A stretch of 64,000 nt of DNA from Xanthobacter dioxanivorans (GCF_016807805.1 NZ_CP063362.1:1911001-1975000), one strand, 5' to 3'; numbered from the stretch's first letter, positions 54,701-63,701 are shown. Notes: generated by a model not told the origin, from the sequence alone. A program made the numbers and translations.

Positions 54701-54833
54701 CGTCGGAGGGTTGGTGGTGAGCCAGTTGCTGACCCTCTACACCACGCCGGTCATCTATCTCTACCTCGACCGGCTCGCGCACCTGAAAGGGCGCGCGAAT
54801 GCCGGAGAAAGTTCCGCCATGCCCTCCCCGTAA
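51726..54833 (+). CDS. RND efflux pump, MdtC-like
   Basis: 1035 aa, the usual length. Membrane helices group as 1+5+1+5 around two large periplasmic loops. The proton-relay Asp pair is in VGFVVDDAIVMLENIERH (about residue 400). N-terminal VAPLPNVDFPTLQVSTQLPG and YVILGVLYESYVHPLTILST are typical of the HAE1/MdtB-MdtC subgroup. It exports small hydrophobic or anionic compounds with proton influx. Located between the orphan receiver and a two-component pair, which may control it. Confidence 0.94.
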   Translation: MSLSSWFIRHPIGTSLLMAALLVAGAVSFPLLPVAPLPNVDFPTLQVSTQLPGASPEIIASAVTQPLERQFGEIPGVAQMTSVSTLGNSSITLQFNLDVNIDTAAQGVQTAINAAGGQLPTNLPAPPTYREVNPADPPILVLALSSRTLPITDVDDFAENVLEQHVSQIGGVGQVLVFGQQKPSVRIQVDPAKVANLGLSLEDLRQAIISTTVNDPKGAVQGAHRTFTLFDNDQLTSAAPWLDAILAYRDGAPVRVRDIGTAVDAPENEQLAAWANGTQAILLPVFKLPGANVISTVEQIKAQLPALLAAAPAGIELQILSDRTQTIRASVDDVEKTLVITVVLVVAVIFVFLRSLMATLIPSVAVPLAVVGTFAAMYALGYSLDNLSLMGLSIAVGFVVDDAIVMLENIERHLEMGKTPLQAALDGSAEIGFTILSISLSLIAVFIPLLLMGGLVGRLFREFAVTVTITIAMSALVSLTLTPTMCALFMKPKGAARHGRLYRWSERGFDALLAAYRTTLDMALDHHRVTLAAFVVAMAATGGLFYAIPKGFFPQQDTGLIIGVSEAAQDISFADMVQRQLELGKIVAADPDVATVGMAVGASSGQTVNNGRLFITLKPRDQRAASAFQIIDRLNAKLAGVEGAALFLQAAQDLNVGGRVARTQFQYTLQDGNIDELNAWAPKLLAKLKTLPELTGLATDLQSGGATLTLTVDRNQASRLGISPADIDNTLYDAFGQRQVTQYFTQLNSYHVILELLPQLQNSPHALDGIYLKSPLTGEQVPLRVLAKWTSQPTSFLSINHQSQFPSVTLSFNLARGVALGDAVAAIKRAEAEIAKPATLIGTFQGNAQAFQSSLASEPYLVAAALLVIYVILGVLYESYVHPLTILSTLPSAGLGALIMLWMFGFDFSIIALVGVILLIGIVKKNGIMIVDFAIARERGEGLSAHDAIREACLLRFRPILMTTFAALLAGVPLMLGHGTGSELRQPLGYAIVGGLVVSQLLTLYTTPVIYLYLDRLAHLKGRANAGESSAMPSP

Positions 54834-55045
54834 CGGGCGACGGAGCCCCGACGATGCGAGGGGGAAGGCGGCGAGGCGGGCCTCGGGCCGGAGAACCGCA
54901 CTCGTCGAACTTGGGCATCGGCGGCGGAGCGCGAAAGGCGACGAATGAGGCGACCTTCTTGGAGCCGGGCGCTTTGTCCTATTGTATCGCGGGGCAGGGA
55001 TCTGCTCGACCCTCCCTTGCTCGGTTGGGGCCGAGCGCCTGACCG

Positions 55046-56500
55046 ATGGAGGCCGTCTTGGACCAAGTGCGCGTGAAGCCGCAGCCCAGGAGAGTATTCA
55101 TGCTGGGGGTGGCGCTTGCCCTCGCGGTCGTGATCTTCGCCATCGATACGCTCTCGCCGCTCGATATGGCGATCGCCGTCCTGTATGCCGTCGTCGTGCT
55201 GTTCCTGACGAACGAGGTGGAGCGGCGGACGCTTCTGCTGGTCGGCGCCGCCTGTGTCGGGCTCACCATGCTGAGCTTCACCATCATGCACCGCGAGAAC
55301 TACAACCTCGCCTCCGTCATGCGCTGCATCGTCAGCATCGCGGCCATCTCGGTGACGACGCTGCTCTCGCTCAAGAACCAGAAGGCGACGCGCGCGCTCC
55401 GCGAGCAGGCGGACCTGCTCGACCTGTCCCACGACGCCGTTTTCGTGCGCGGCGATTCGGACATTATCACCTACTGGAATCAAGGTGCCGAGCGGCTCTA
55501 TGGCTGGCCGCGCGCCGAGGCCGTGGGCCGCAAGGCCAGCCAGCTTCTGCACACCGTCTTTCCGGAATCGCCGCTCGAGATTCGCGAGGCGGTCCATCGG
55601 GCGGGCCGGTGGGAAGGCGAGCTCTCCCACACCCGGCGCGATGGAACACCCGTCGTGGTCATGAGCCGCTGGTCGCTGCAGCGCGACGCGCGCGGCCGGC
55701 CGATAGCGACCATGGAAACGAACAGCGACATCACCCAACGAAAGCGCGCCGAAGACGGTCTGCATCAGGCGCAGGCGGAGCTCGCCCATGTCACGCGCGT
55801 CGCCACCATGGGCGAGCTGACCGCCTCCATCGCCCACGAGATCAACCAGCCACTGGCCGCCGTGGTCACCAACGGAGAGGCATGCCTGCGCTGGCTGGGG
55901 CGCGACGTGCCGGATCTCGGCGAGGCGAAATCCGCGGTCGAGCAGATGATCCGCAACGGCCGGCGCGCCAGCGAGGTGGTGGCCCGCCTGCGCGCCCTCG
56001 CGCGCCGGGGCGAGCCCCTGCGCCTGCCGGTGGACATCAACGAGGCCACGGGCGAAGCGCTGCTCCTGCTGGAGCGCGAACTCTCCAATCATCGCGTGGC
56101 GCTCGACCTGTCGCTCGACCCGAAGGGACCCCACGTCCTCGGCGACCGGGTCCAGTTGCAGCAGGTCCTCATCAATCTTGCACTGAATGCCATCCAGGCG
56201 ATGGATGCGGTGCCGGAAGCCCGGCGGTGCCTCCATCTGGAGACGAGCACCAGGGACGAGGCGGGGCAACGCCGGGTGCTGATCAAGATCACCGATACCG
56301 GCCCGGGCGTCGACCCCCAAAATCTTCCGTTGCTGTTCAACGCGTTCTACAGCACCAAGAGCGACGGGATGGGCATGGGCCTGTCCATCTCCCGCTCGAT
56401 CATCGAGGCGCACAATGGCCTTGTCTCCGCCACCCTCGTCGAGGGGGGAGGAATGTGCTTCAGCGTGACGCTATCCGAGCATGAGGAGCCCTCGTCGTGA
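55046..56500 (+). CDS. PAS-domain sensor histidine kinase (FixL-like)
   Basis: 484 aa. Four hydrophobic segments (about residues 18-120) form a membrane input. A PAS domain follows (about 130-245: DAVFVRGDSDIITYWNQGAE), then the H-box GELTASIAHEINQPLAAVV of the FixL/DctB class, N-box INLALNAIQAMDAV and G-boxes. The PAS lacks the haem-binding His signature of FixL as far as I can see, so oxygen sensing is not supported. Overlaps its regulator by four bases. Confidence 0.92.
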   Translation: MEAVLDQVRVKPQPRRVFMLGVALALAVVIFAIDTLSPLDMAIAVLYAVVVLFLTNEVERRTLLLVGAACVGLTMLSFTIMHRENYNLASVMRCIVSIAAISVTTLLSLKNQKATRALREQADLLDLSHDAVFVRGDSDIITYWNQGAERLYGWPRAEAVGRKASQLLHTVFPESPLEIREAVHRAGRWEGELSHTRRDGTPVVVMSRWSLQRDARGRPIATMETNSDITQRKRAEDGLHQAQAELAHVTRVATMGELTASIAHEINQPLAAVVTNGEACLRWLGRDVPDLGEAKSAVEQMIRNGRRASEVVARLRALARRGEPLRLPVDINEATGEALLLLERELSNHRVALDLSLDPKGPHVLGDRVQLQQVLINLALNAIQAMDAVPEARRCLHLETSTRDEAGQRRVLIKITDTGPGVDPQNLPLLFNAFYSTKSDGMGMGLSISRSIIEAHNGLVSATLVEGGGMCFSVTLSEHEEPSS

Positions 56501-57153
56501 GCCTTCGCCCGCAGTCCCAGCCGCCCGCGCCGTCCGGCGAGCCCCTCGTCATCGTGGTCGATGACGACGCCGACCTGCGCGCCGCGCTCTCCAGCCTGTT
56601 CCGTTCGGTCGGCCTTCGGGTGGAGCTTTTCGCATCCGCCGCCGAACTGCTCGCGGCGAAGCTGCCGGATGTCCCGCGCTGCCTCGTGCTCGATATCCGG
56701 CTGCCGGGGGTGAGCGGCCTCGACTTTCAGGCCCAGCTCGCGAAGTCGCCGTCGGAAATGCCCATCATCTTCATGACCGGCCACGGCGACATACCCATGT
56801 CGGTGCGGGCGATGAAGGCGGGGGCGGTCGATTTCCTCACCAAGCCTTTCCGCGACCAGGACATGCTCGACGCGGTCACCGCCGCCCTCGACGCCGACCG
56901 GACCCGGCGCGAGGCGCAAAAGGCCGTCGCCAATGTCCAGGGGCTGTTCGAGACGCTGACCGTCCGCGAAAAGCAGATCATGGCGCTGGTCACCTCCGGT
57001 CTGATGAACAAGCAGATCGCCGCCGAGGTGGGACTGAGCGAGATCACGGTCAAGATCCATCGTGGCCACGTGATGCGGAAGATGGAGGCGAAGTCGCTCG
57101 CCGACCTGGTGCGCATGGCCGAGACGCTGGGCATGGCCAAGGCCGGGCGATGA
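56497..57153 (+). CDS. FixJ-family response regulator (LuxR-type HTH)
   Basis: 218 aa. Receiver: VVDDDADLRAAL, phospho-Asp in CLVLDIRLPGVSGLD, FMTGHGDIPMSVRAMKAGAV and Lys in FLTKPF. A linker of about 25 residues leads to the LuxR HTH (LTVREKQIMALVTSGLMNKQ, ITVKIHRGHVMRKM). GTG start in a GTGA overlap with the kinase stop. Cognate to the PAS kinase. Confidence 0.94.
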   Translation: MSLRPQSQPPAPSGEPLVIVVDDDADLRAALSSLFRSVGLRVELFASAAELLAAKLPDVPRCLVLDIRLPGVSGLDFQAQLAKSPSEMPIIFMTGHGDIPMSVRAMKAGAVDFLTKPFRDQDMLDAVTAALDADRTRREAQKAVANVQGLFETLTVREKQIMALVTSGLMNKQIAAEVGLSEITVKIHRGHVMRKMEAKSLADLVRMAETLGMAKAGR

Positions 57154-57328
57154 ACGCCGCCGCCGCGGCATCCGTCACCCTCCGACCATGCGCGCAGCCC
57201 GCTGCCGCTCCTTTCGCCGGCAGGAAAGACCGGCAAAAGAGCAGGGGAGGCCCCGGCCCGACATGTTTCCCGGTGCGCCCGCCCAGGGCAAAGATGCCGG
57301 CGGACGCGGGGAGAACGGATTTACGACC

Positions 57329-58576
57329 TCACCCGGGCTGTATTCCGAGCTGGCTCTTCGGGAATTTCGCCAGCTCGGCCGGATCGATGTTCAGGTGCTG
57401 CGCCACGAGCTGCGGCGGGGTGTGCGTGAGCCAGTCGGAAAGATCCACCTCCTGGTACTCGGGCGCCCTGAAGATCGCGAGAACCTGCACGTCCTCGGTG
57501 CCGGTGTTCTGGATGTAATGACCCTGGCTTTTGGGGACGACACCGATATCGCCGGCCTTGAAGTCGATGGTGTGGGCTCGCGGCCCGGCATTGAACACCG
57601 TCATGCGGCCCTGGCCCTTGATCCAATACTGCCATTCGTCAGCGTTGGGATGCCAGTGCATCTGCCGCAGGGCGCCCGGTCGGATGGTCTCGATGGCGCC
57701 GGCGATGGTGGTGGAGACTTTGAAGGTGCGGCTGTCGGCGAGCTGGATGCTGCCGGCCGCGTTCTCCTTCACCGGCTTGGTCGCCGTAAGAGAGAAGGTG
57801 AAAGGCTCGGGCGGAACCCCGCCGGAGGCCACCATCGCCTGGTCCGCCGCCAGCGGCCCCGGCTCCTTGCCCTGGAAGATCCAGAGGTCGTGCAGGGGGA
57901 TGTTGCGGAAAACGCTGGGGGAGACGCCGAAATTCTGGCCCAGCACCTCGGGCGGGGTGTGCGCCAGCCAGTCGGTCACCAGCAGGGTGTTGAACTCGGA
58001 CTGGAAGGCATTGTCGAAGACGATCAGGAATTCGCAGCCGTCCTCTCCCAGTCCCTGGAGCGAATGGGGGCATCCAGCCGGGAAGAACCAGAGATCGCCG
58101 GGCCCCACATCCTGCACATAGGCCCGCCCCTGCTGGTCGAGCAGCGTTACGCGGCACCGCCCGTTGGTCATCAGGCCCCATTCGCCCGCCAGGTGCCAAT
58201 GCAGCTCGCGCACGCCGCCCGGTCCAAGGCGCATGTTGACCGCCGACACGGAGGTCGCGGCGGGGAATTCCGTCGCCGTCACCTGACGCGCCCAGCCGCC
58301 GGCCTGCACCCGCTTCGGCATGATGTTGAAGGAGGACCATAGCATGGGCATGTCGCCGACGTCGGTCGCGGGCGGGTTCTGGAACGAGGGGAACTGGCCT
58401 TCCAGAACCGGGTTCTGCGGGCCGGGATTGGAAAGCGCGCCGGGCGTCGAATTGATGGCGCCCTGAGGCGGCTCGTCGGGATTGCCGAAGGTGGCGGCCT
58501 GCGCCGCGCCGCTGGCGACGGTGGCGCCGGTCAGGGCGCCGAGGGCGAGAAGCTTGCGGCGGGAGAGGTCTTCCAT
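57329..58576 (-). CDS. Tat-exported bicupin, oxalate decarboxylase family
   Basis: 415 aa. The N-terminus MEDLSRRKLLALGALTGATV is a Tat signal. Two cupin domains carry Mn ligand motifs: ELHWHLAGEWGLM (first) and QMHWHPNADEWQYWI (second), with later His in GCPHSL and GHYIQN. This is the layout of oxalate decarboxylases, which turn oxalate to formate and CO2 with Mn2+. The lid residues needed to separate decarboxylase from oxidase activity are not certain by eye. No operon partner; the LysR gene lies upstream on the same strand. Confidence 0.88.
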   Translation of the reverse strand: MEDLSRRKLLALGALTGATVASGAAQAATFGNPDEPPQGAINSTPGALSNPGPQNPVLEGQFPSFQNPPATDVGDMPMLWSSFNIMPKRVQAGGWARQVTATEFPAATSVSAVNMRLGPGGVRELHWHLAGEWGLMTNGRCRVTLLDQQGRAYVQDVGPGDLWFFPAGCPHSLQGLGEDGCEFLIVFDNAFQSEFNTLLVTDWLAHTPPEVLGQNFGVSPSVFRNIPLHDLWIFQGKEPGPLAADQAMVASGGVPPEPFTFSLTATKPVKENAAGSIQLADSRTFKVSTTIAGAIETIRPGALRQMHWHPNADEWQYWIKGQGRMTVFNAGPRAHTIDFKAGDIGVVPKSQGHYIQNTGTEDVQVLAIFRAPEYQEVDLSDWLTHTPPQLVAQHLNIDPAELAKFPKSQLGIQPG

Positions 58577-58995
58577 GGCGGGTCTCCGTTTCTGACGGTT
58601 CAGGGTACGTGTGCGGCACGCGAAAATTGCTTTGAGCTTGCGCCGTTCAGCCTGCACTGCAAGCCGGACGGATCTGCCTTCCTCGGGCCGTCTGGCGCGG
58701 GCACGGCTGGGGCCGCACCAGCAGGACGGCGTCGCGCCGACGAAGCGGCGAAACACCCTCGTGAATGGGGCGGGGCCTGGACCCCGACGCCGAGCGCGCT
58801 CTCACCTGCGCTCGGGTCCTGTACTTCGGCCGGCCGGGCGGGCCGAGATTGCACATCCGCCAGCCGACAGCCGCATTCAACGCCTGATTACCGTCTGATG
58901 GTAGAAGATGATGGATTATCCTCCAGTCTACCTATGTTTTTCCAAGTAGATGATGAGTTTGGGAAATGCATACCTTGGTATGCGGCTCAGGCGGC
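58577..58995. other. Region between LysR gene and bicupin gene
   Basis: About 420 bases without a gene. The half next to the bicupin is GC-rich; the half next to the LysR stop is AT-rich and includes the 16-bp palindrome listed separately. It must contain the bicupin promoter. Confidence 0.5.
58968..58983. promoter_or_regulatory. Perfect palindrome GCATACCTTGGTATGC, candidate LysR-type site
   Basis: 7-bp arms with a 2-base centre, 12 bases past the LysR stop codon. The half GGTATGC recurs at 59924-59930 in the LysR/catB divergent promoter. CatM/BenM-type proteins bind ATAC-N7-GTAT; here the spacing is ATAC-N4-GTAT. Confidence 0.4.
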
Positions 58996-59910
58996 TCAGG
59001 CGGCTCCGTCCTCCGGGCGCACGGCATCGCTCTGGTAGAGTTCGTGCACCAATGCGAAGATCTGCGCCACCTCGGCGGACGTGTCGCTCGCCCGGCAGCT
59101 CATGATGAGCGGCGAGGTGATGGCCGGCTCGGCGAGCGGCCGGTAGCTCACGTCGTCGCGGTGGAGGTGGCGCACCGACCGGGGCACGAGGGCGAGGCCC
59201 ACGCCTGCGGCGACGAGACCGAGCGCCGTCTGCAGCTCGCGCACCTCCTGTGCGATGATCGGCTGGCGACCACGGTCGCGGAAGAAGGACAGCACCTGGT
59301 CGGCGTAGCTCGGACGCGGTGATTTGGGATAGAGCACCAGCGCCTCGTCGGCGATGTCCTGGAATGACAGGCTGTCGACACCGAGATAGCGGTGGTCGGG
59401 CGGCAGAGCCACCATCAGCGTCTCTTCGGCGATCACCTCGCGCCGGATGGCGGCATCGTCGAAGCGGATACGACCGAACCCCACATCGATGCGGCCTTCC
59501 TTGAGCGCGGAGATCTGCTCCACGGTGCTCATCTCCAGCAGCACCACCTCGAGGCCGGAGCACAAGGCGCGGAACCCGCGCACCACCTCCGGCAGGCCGC
59601 CGTAGAGCGCCGATCCGACGAAGCCGATGAGGAACTGGCGACGGCCCGCCTCGCCGAACCGCCGCGTGGTGATGCGCAGCTCCTCCGCGCGCCGCAGGAT
59701 CTCGAGCGCGTGCTCGTTGAAGAAGCGTCCCGCCGCGGTGAGGCGCACCGGGCGGCTCGGACGCTCGAACAGCGACACGCCGAGGTCCTCTTCCAGCTCG
59801 CGCATCTGCCGGCTGAGGGGAGACTGGGCGATGTGCAGCTTCTCCGCCGCGCGGGTGAAGCTGCGCTCGCGGGCGACAGTGGTGAAGTACCTGAGGTGCC
59901 GCAGTTCCAT
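58996..59910 (-). CDS. LysR-type regulator of catechol/benzoate genes (CatR/BenM-like)
   Basis: 304 aa from the ATG before ELRHLRYF; an upstream start 16 codons earlier is less likely. HTH: FTRAAEKLHIAQSPLSRQMR, the CatR/BenM type. The effector domain (about 90-295) includes FLIGFVGSALYGGLPEVVRG, typical for the muconate-responsive subgroup. Divergent from catB with a 97-bp promoter region, the arrangement of classic catR-catBCA. The expected inducer is cis,cis-muconate. Confidence 0.9.
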   Translation of the reverse strand: MELRHLRYFTTVARERSFTRAAEKLHIAQSPLSRQMRELEEDLGVSLFERPSRPVRLTAAGRFFNEHALEILRRAEELRITTRRFGEAGRRQFLIGFVGSALYGGLPEVVRGFRALCSGLEVVLLEMSTVEQISALKEGRIDVGFGRIRFDDAAIRREVIAEETLMVALPPDHRYLGVDSLSFQDIADEALVLYPKSPRPSYADQVLSFFRDRGRQPIIAQEVRELQTALGLVAAGVGLALVPRSVRHLHRDDVSYRPLAEPAITSPLIMSCRASDTSAEVAQIFALVHELYQSDAVRPEDGAA

Positions 59911-60007
59911 TCCAGACCTTTTAGGTATGCAAACCGACCGAGATTGTCTTTGACGCAAAGCTGGCGAACGTGATTGTCCTTATGCGCAACGTAGGGACCA
60001 AAGCCTG
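59911..60007. promoter_or_regulatory. Divergent LysR-catB promoter region
   Basis: 97 bp. A partial dyad, AGACC-TTTTA-GGTATG, near 59914-59929 contains the GGTATGC half found in the 58968 palindrome. It is a candidate regulator site for catB activation. Confidence 0.4.
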
Positions 60008-61186
60008 ATGCAGACTGGCGGCGCGACACGCATCGAGCGGATCGAAACCCTGATCCTCGACATTCCAACCATACGTGCCCATCACCTGTCGATGCACACC
60101 ATGCGGAGCCAGACGCTGGTGATCCTGCAGGTCTTCTGCTCCGACGGAACGGTGGGCACGGGGGAGGGCACCACCATCGGCGGCCTGAGCTACGGCGAGG
60201 AAAGCCCGGAGGGCATCAAGCTCACCATCGACGCCTATATCGCCCCCCTCCTGATCGGCGCCGACGCATCCCGCGTCTCCGCCCTCATGGCCGGGGTAAG
60301 GCGGCAGGTGAAGGGCAATCGTTTTGCCTGCTGCGCCGTCGAGACGGCCTTGCTGGATGCCCTCGGCCGGCGTCTCGGCCTGCCGGTCTCCGAGTTCCTC
60401 GGCGGTCGCCGCCGCGACACGCTGGAGGTGGCCTGGACGCTGGCCAGCGGCGATACCGCGAAGGATATCGAGGAGGCCGAGGCCATGCTGGCGGCGCGCC
60501 GCCACCGCATCTTCAAGCTGAAGATCGGCAAGCGCGACGTCATGGCCGACGTGAAGCACGTGGCCGCCATCAAGGCCGCCCTCGGCGAGCGCGCCAGCGT
60601 GCGGGTGGATGTGAACATGGCCTGGAGCGAGCACCAGGCGCGGCGCGGCATCGCCGCCCTCGAAGCCGCCGGGGTCGACCTCGTCGAACAGCCGGTCAGC
60701 CGCGAGCAGCGCGACGCGCTCGCCCGCCTGACCCGGCGCTTCGACGTGGCCATCATGGCGGATGAGGCGCTGCAGGGGCCCTATGAGGCCATGGAGCTGG
60801 CAAAGGCCCGCGCGGCCGGCGTCTTCGCGCTGAAGATCGCCCAGTCTGGCGGTTTGTTCGATGCCCAGCGCGTGGCGGTCATCGCCGATGCGGCGGGCAT
60901 CGAGCTTTATGGCGGCACCATGCTGGAAGGAGGCATCGGCACCGCCGCCGCCGCCCAGCTCTGCGCCGCACTGCCGGCGCTCGCCTGGGGTACGGAACTC
61001 TTCGGCCCGTTGCTCCTGTCCGAGGAGATCCTGGCGACGCCCCTCGCTTATGCCGACTTCGCGCTCGCCGTGCCGGCGGCGCCCGGCCTCGGCGTGGAGC
61101 TCGACATGGACCGCGTCGACTTCTATCGCCGTGACCGGCCCAAGTCCCGCCTTGCGCCCCTCGCCCGCCAGACCGCGGGCGCCTGA
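60008..61186 (+). CDS. catB: Muconate cycloisomerase
   Basis: 392 aa. Enolase-superfamily residues are in place: Lys pair in RIFKLKIGKRD, metal Asp in VRVDVNMAW, Glu in LVEQPVSRE, Asp in IMADEALQG, Lys in FALKIAQSGG and Glu in YGGTMLEGGIGT. It converts cis,cis-muconate to muconolactone in the catechol branch of the beta-ketoadipate pathway. Followed by catA after about 100 bases. Weak SD; the ATG is set by alignment of the N-terminus. Confidence 0.95.
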   Translation: MQTGGATRIERIETLILDIPTIRAHHLSMHTMRSQTLVILQVFCSDGTVGTGEGTTIGGLSYGEESPEGIKLTIDAYIAPLLIGADASRVSALMAGVRRQVKGNRFACCAVETALLDALGRRLGLPVSEFLGGRRRDTLEVAWTLASGDTAKDIEEAEAMLAARRHRIFKLKIGKRDVMADVKHVAAIKAALGERASVRVDVNMAWSEHQARRGIAALEAAGVDLVEQPVSREQRDALARLTRRFDVAIMADEALQGPYEAMELAKARAAGVFALKIAQSGGLFDAQRVAVIADAAGIELYGGTMLEGGIGTAAAAQLCAALPALAWGTELFGPLLLSEEILATPLAYADFALAVPAAPGLGVELDMDRVDFYRRDRPKSRLAPLARQTAGA

Positions 61187-61288
61187 CACTCCGCCGCCAC
61201 AAGGCGGCCGCCGATCCGGCCGGGGGCACGAAGAACCACCCGCGCTCCAGGGCGCGGACGCAAGAAACGATCATCAAGGAGAACGCTC

Positions 61289-62203
61289 ATGGAAAAAGCT
61301 GCCATCGATACCCTGCTGAAGGAGATGCAGGCGCCGAGCCGCGGCGCGCCGACGCCGCGCGTGAAAGCCATCGTCGACCGGATCGTGCGGGACCTGTTCT
61401 ATGTCATCGAGGAGTTCGATGTTCAGCCGAGCGAGTTCTGGACGGCGGTGAACTACCTCACCGAGGCGGGGCGCAACGACGAATACGGCCTGATCGCCGC
61501 CGGGCTCGGCTTCGAGCGCTTCCTCGACGTGCGCCTCGACGAGGCGGAGGCCAAGGCCGGTCTCACGGGCGGCACGCCGCGCACCATCGAGGGGCCCCTC
61601 TACGTGGCCGGCGCCCCGCTGGTGAAGGGGGAGGGCCGGCTCGACGACGGCTCGGAGGAGGGGGAGATCCTGGTCATGCACGGCCAGGTGCGCGACGTGG
61701 ACGGGACGCCCGTCGCCGGCGCCCATGTGGAGGTGTGGCACGCCAACACGCGCGGCAACTATTCCTTTTTCGACAAGGGCCAGAGCGCCTTCAACCTGCG
61801 CCGCACCATCGAGACCGACGCCGAGGGCCGCTACCGCTTCCGCACCATCATGCCGTCGGGATATGCGGTGCCGCCGGAAGGCTCCACCGACACCCTGCTG
61901 AAGCAGCTCGGCCGCCATGGCCACCGCCCGGCGCACATCCACTTCTTCGTCAGCGCGCCCGGCTATCGCAAGCTCACCACCCAGATCAACATCGACGGCG
62001 ATCCCTATCTCCACGACGACTTCGCCTTCGCCACCCGCGACGACCTGATCCCGCCGGTGGAGCGCAACGCGGACCCCGCGGCCATCGCTGCCGCCGGGCT
62101 CAACGAGCCGTTCGCCGCCATCGCGTTCGACTTCGAGCTCAAGCGCGAGGCCGGCCTCCTGCCGGCCGCGGAAGTGCAGCGCCTGCGCGCGGAAGCCGCC
62201 TGA
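61289..62203 (+). CDS. catA: Catechol 1,2-dioxygenase
   Basis: 304 aa intradiol dioxygenase. The N-terminal helical linker domain (about 1-95) and the beta core are both present. Fe(III) ligands: Tyr in GNYSFFDKG and SGYAVPPEGS, His in GHRPAHIHFFVS. It cleaves catechol between the hydroxyls to cis,cis-muconate. SD AAGGAG precedes the ATG. No catC (muconolactone isomerase) is seen between catA and the transporter. Confidence 0.96.
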   Translation: MEKAAIDTLLKEMQAPSRGAPTPRVKAIVDRIVRDLFYVIEEFDVQPSEFWTAVNYLTEAGRNDEYGLIAAGLGFERFLDVRLDEAEAKAGLTGGTPRTIEGPLYVAGAPLVKGEGRLDDGSEEGEILVMHGQVRDVDGTPVAGAHVEVWHANTRGNYSFFDKGQSAFNLRRTIETDAEGRYRFRTIMPSGYAVPPEGSTDTLLKQLGRHGHRPAHIHFFVSAPGYRKLTTQINIDGDPYLHDDFAFATRDDLIPPVERNADPAAIAAAGLNEPFAAIAFDFELKREAGLLPAAEVQRLRAEAA

Positions 62204-62291
62204 GGCGCGGACGGGCGGCGCGCCCCGCGCCGCCCGACTCTCGCGCAACCCATCCCCCAATCAACGATCAAACCGGCAGGTGGAGGAAACC

Positions 62292-63635
62292 ATGGCGGGT
62301 GCAACCCAGAGCATCCAGGATCTCCTGGACAAGGAGCCCGTGCGCGGGCGCCAGTGGCTCGTCTTTCTTCTATGTTTCTTCGTGGCCGCGCTCGACGGCT
62401 TCGATACCCAGTGCATCGCCTATACCGGGCCCGCCATCGCCAAGGCTTTCGGCATGGCGCCGGCGGAGATGACCTACATCTTCATCTCCGGCACGCTGGG
62501 CATGGCCATCGGCGCCATGGCGCTGGGCTCCATCGGCGACAAGATCGGCCGGCGCACCGCCATCCTCGGCGCCATGCTGCTCTTCGGCGTCTTCTCGCTG
62601 GCCATCGCCTTTGCCACATCGCCCACGCAGATCGTGGTCCTGCGCTTCCTCACCGGGCTCGGCATGGGCGGCGCGACGCCGGTCCTGCTGGCGCTCGCCG
62701 CCGAATACGCGCCGAGCCGCGCCCGCGGCACGGTGCTCACCGGCGTGCTGCTCGGCCTGCCGCTGGGCGCCGTTCTCGGCGGGCTCCTCGCCTCCGGCTG
62801 GATGCCGGTGATCGGCTGGCAGGGCATCTATCTCGTCGGCGGCTCGCTGCCGCTCGCCATGCTGATCGTCTGCCTGTTCATCCTGCCGGAATCGCCGCAG
62901 TTGCTCGTCACCCGCGGCAAGCCCGGCGATCTCGAGAACAGCCGCAGCCTCGTCGCCCGCATCATCGGCCGGCCGGTGCCCGCCGAGACGCGTTTCGTGC
63001 CGGAGGAGAAGGTGGCGAAGGGCTCGGTCGCCGCGCTCTTCGCCCCCGCCTACCGCACGCGCACCATCGCCGTGTGGGCGACCTATCTCTTCAACTGGAT
63101 CGCCTGGTTCATGCTGCTGCTGTGGCTGCCCACGGTGCTCACCACCGCCGGGCTTCCCGCCGCCACCGCCGCCTTCGGGACGGTGACCGTGAACACGGCG
63201 TTCATCGTCTGCGCCATCCCGCTCTCCATCGTGCTGCCGAAGGTGAATGCACGCTTCCTGCTGCTCGGCATGTTCGCCCTCGGCATCGCCATCTGCGTCG
63301 GCCTCGCGCTCGCGGGGAACAACTGGACGGCGGTGTTCGTCCTCGTCGCCGCGGCGGGCTTCGGCGTGGGCGGCCAGCAGCTGGCGCTGAACTACCTCAT
63401 CTCCGGCATATACCCCACCGAGCTGCGCGCCACCGGCACCGGCTGGGCCATCGGCATCGGCCGCACCGGCGCCATCGTCGGCTCCGCGCTCGGCGGCTGG
63501 TTCCTGCAGATGGGTGGCGTGCCGGGCTATTATCTCGGTATCGCCATTCCGCTCGCCATCGCCGCGCTGGCGGTGGCGCTGATCCGTGCTCGCCCGGTGG
63601 CGGAGCCGAAGGGCTCGCTCTCCACCGCGCATTGA
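62292..63635 (+). CDS. benK: MFS aromatic acid:H+ symporter, BenK/AAHS type
   Basis: 447 aa with 12 membrane helices. The AAHS signatures are clear: ALDGFDTQCIAYTGPAIAKA in helix 1 (with the essential Asp) and the loop 2-3 motif GSIGDKIGRRTAIL. ATG with GGAGGAAACC; a GTG four codons earlier is in frame. It imports benzoate or a related acid with a proton. Lies between catA and benD. Confidence 0.93.
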   Translation: MAGATQSIQDLLDKEPVRGRQWLVFLLCFFVAALDGFDTQCIAYTGPAIAKAFGMAPAEMTYIFISGTLGMAIGAMALGSIGDKIGRRTAILGAMLLFGVFSLAIAFATSPTQIVVLRFLTGLGMGGATPVLLALAAEYAPSRARGTVLTGVLLGLPLGAVLGGLLASGWMPVIGWQGIYLVGGSLPLAMLIVCLFILPESPQLLVTRGKPGDLENSRSLVARIIGRPVPAETRFVPEEKVAKGSVAALFAPAYRTRTIAVWATYLFNWIAWFMLLLWLPTVLTTAGLPAATAAFGTVTVNTAFIVCAIPLSIVLPKVNARFLLLGMFALGIAICVGLALAGNNWTAVFVLVAAAGFGVGGQQLALNYLISGIYPTELRATGTGWAIGIGRTGAIVGSALGGWFLQMGGVPGYYLGIAIPLAIAALAVALIRARPVAEPKGSLSTAH

Positions 63636-63701
63636 CGGCACAGGAAACAAGGACGGTCGCGGGACATCCCGCGGCCGCTCCCGCGCGGCATGAGGGAGAG
63701 A

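Noticed and set aside
51450..54782. 1110-codon minus-strand frame opposite the RND pump
   Set aside because: Shadow frame of a well-conserved pump gene.
58981..59005. GCGGCTCAG tandem units at the LysR stop codon
   Set aside because: Only two to three short imperfect copies; too little to call a repeat element.
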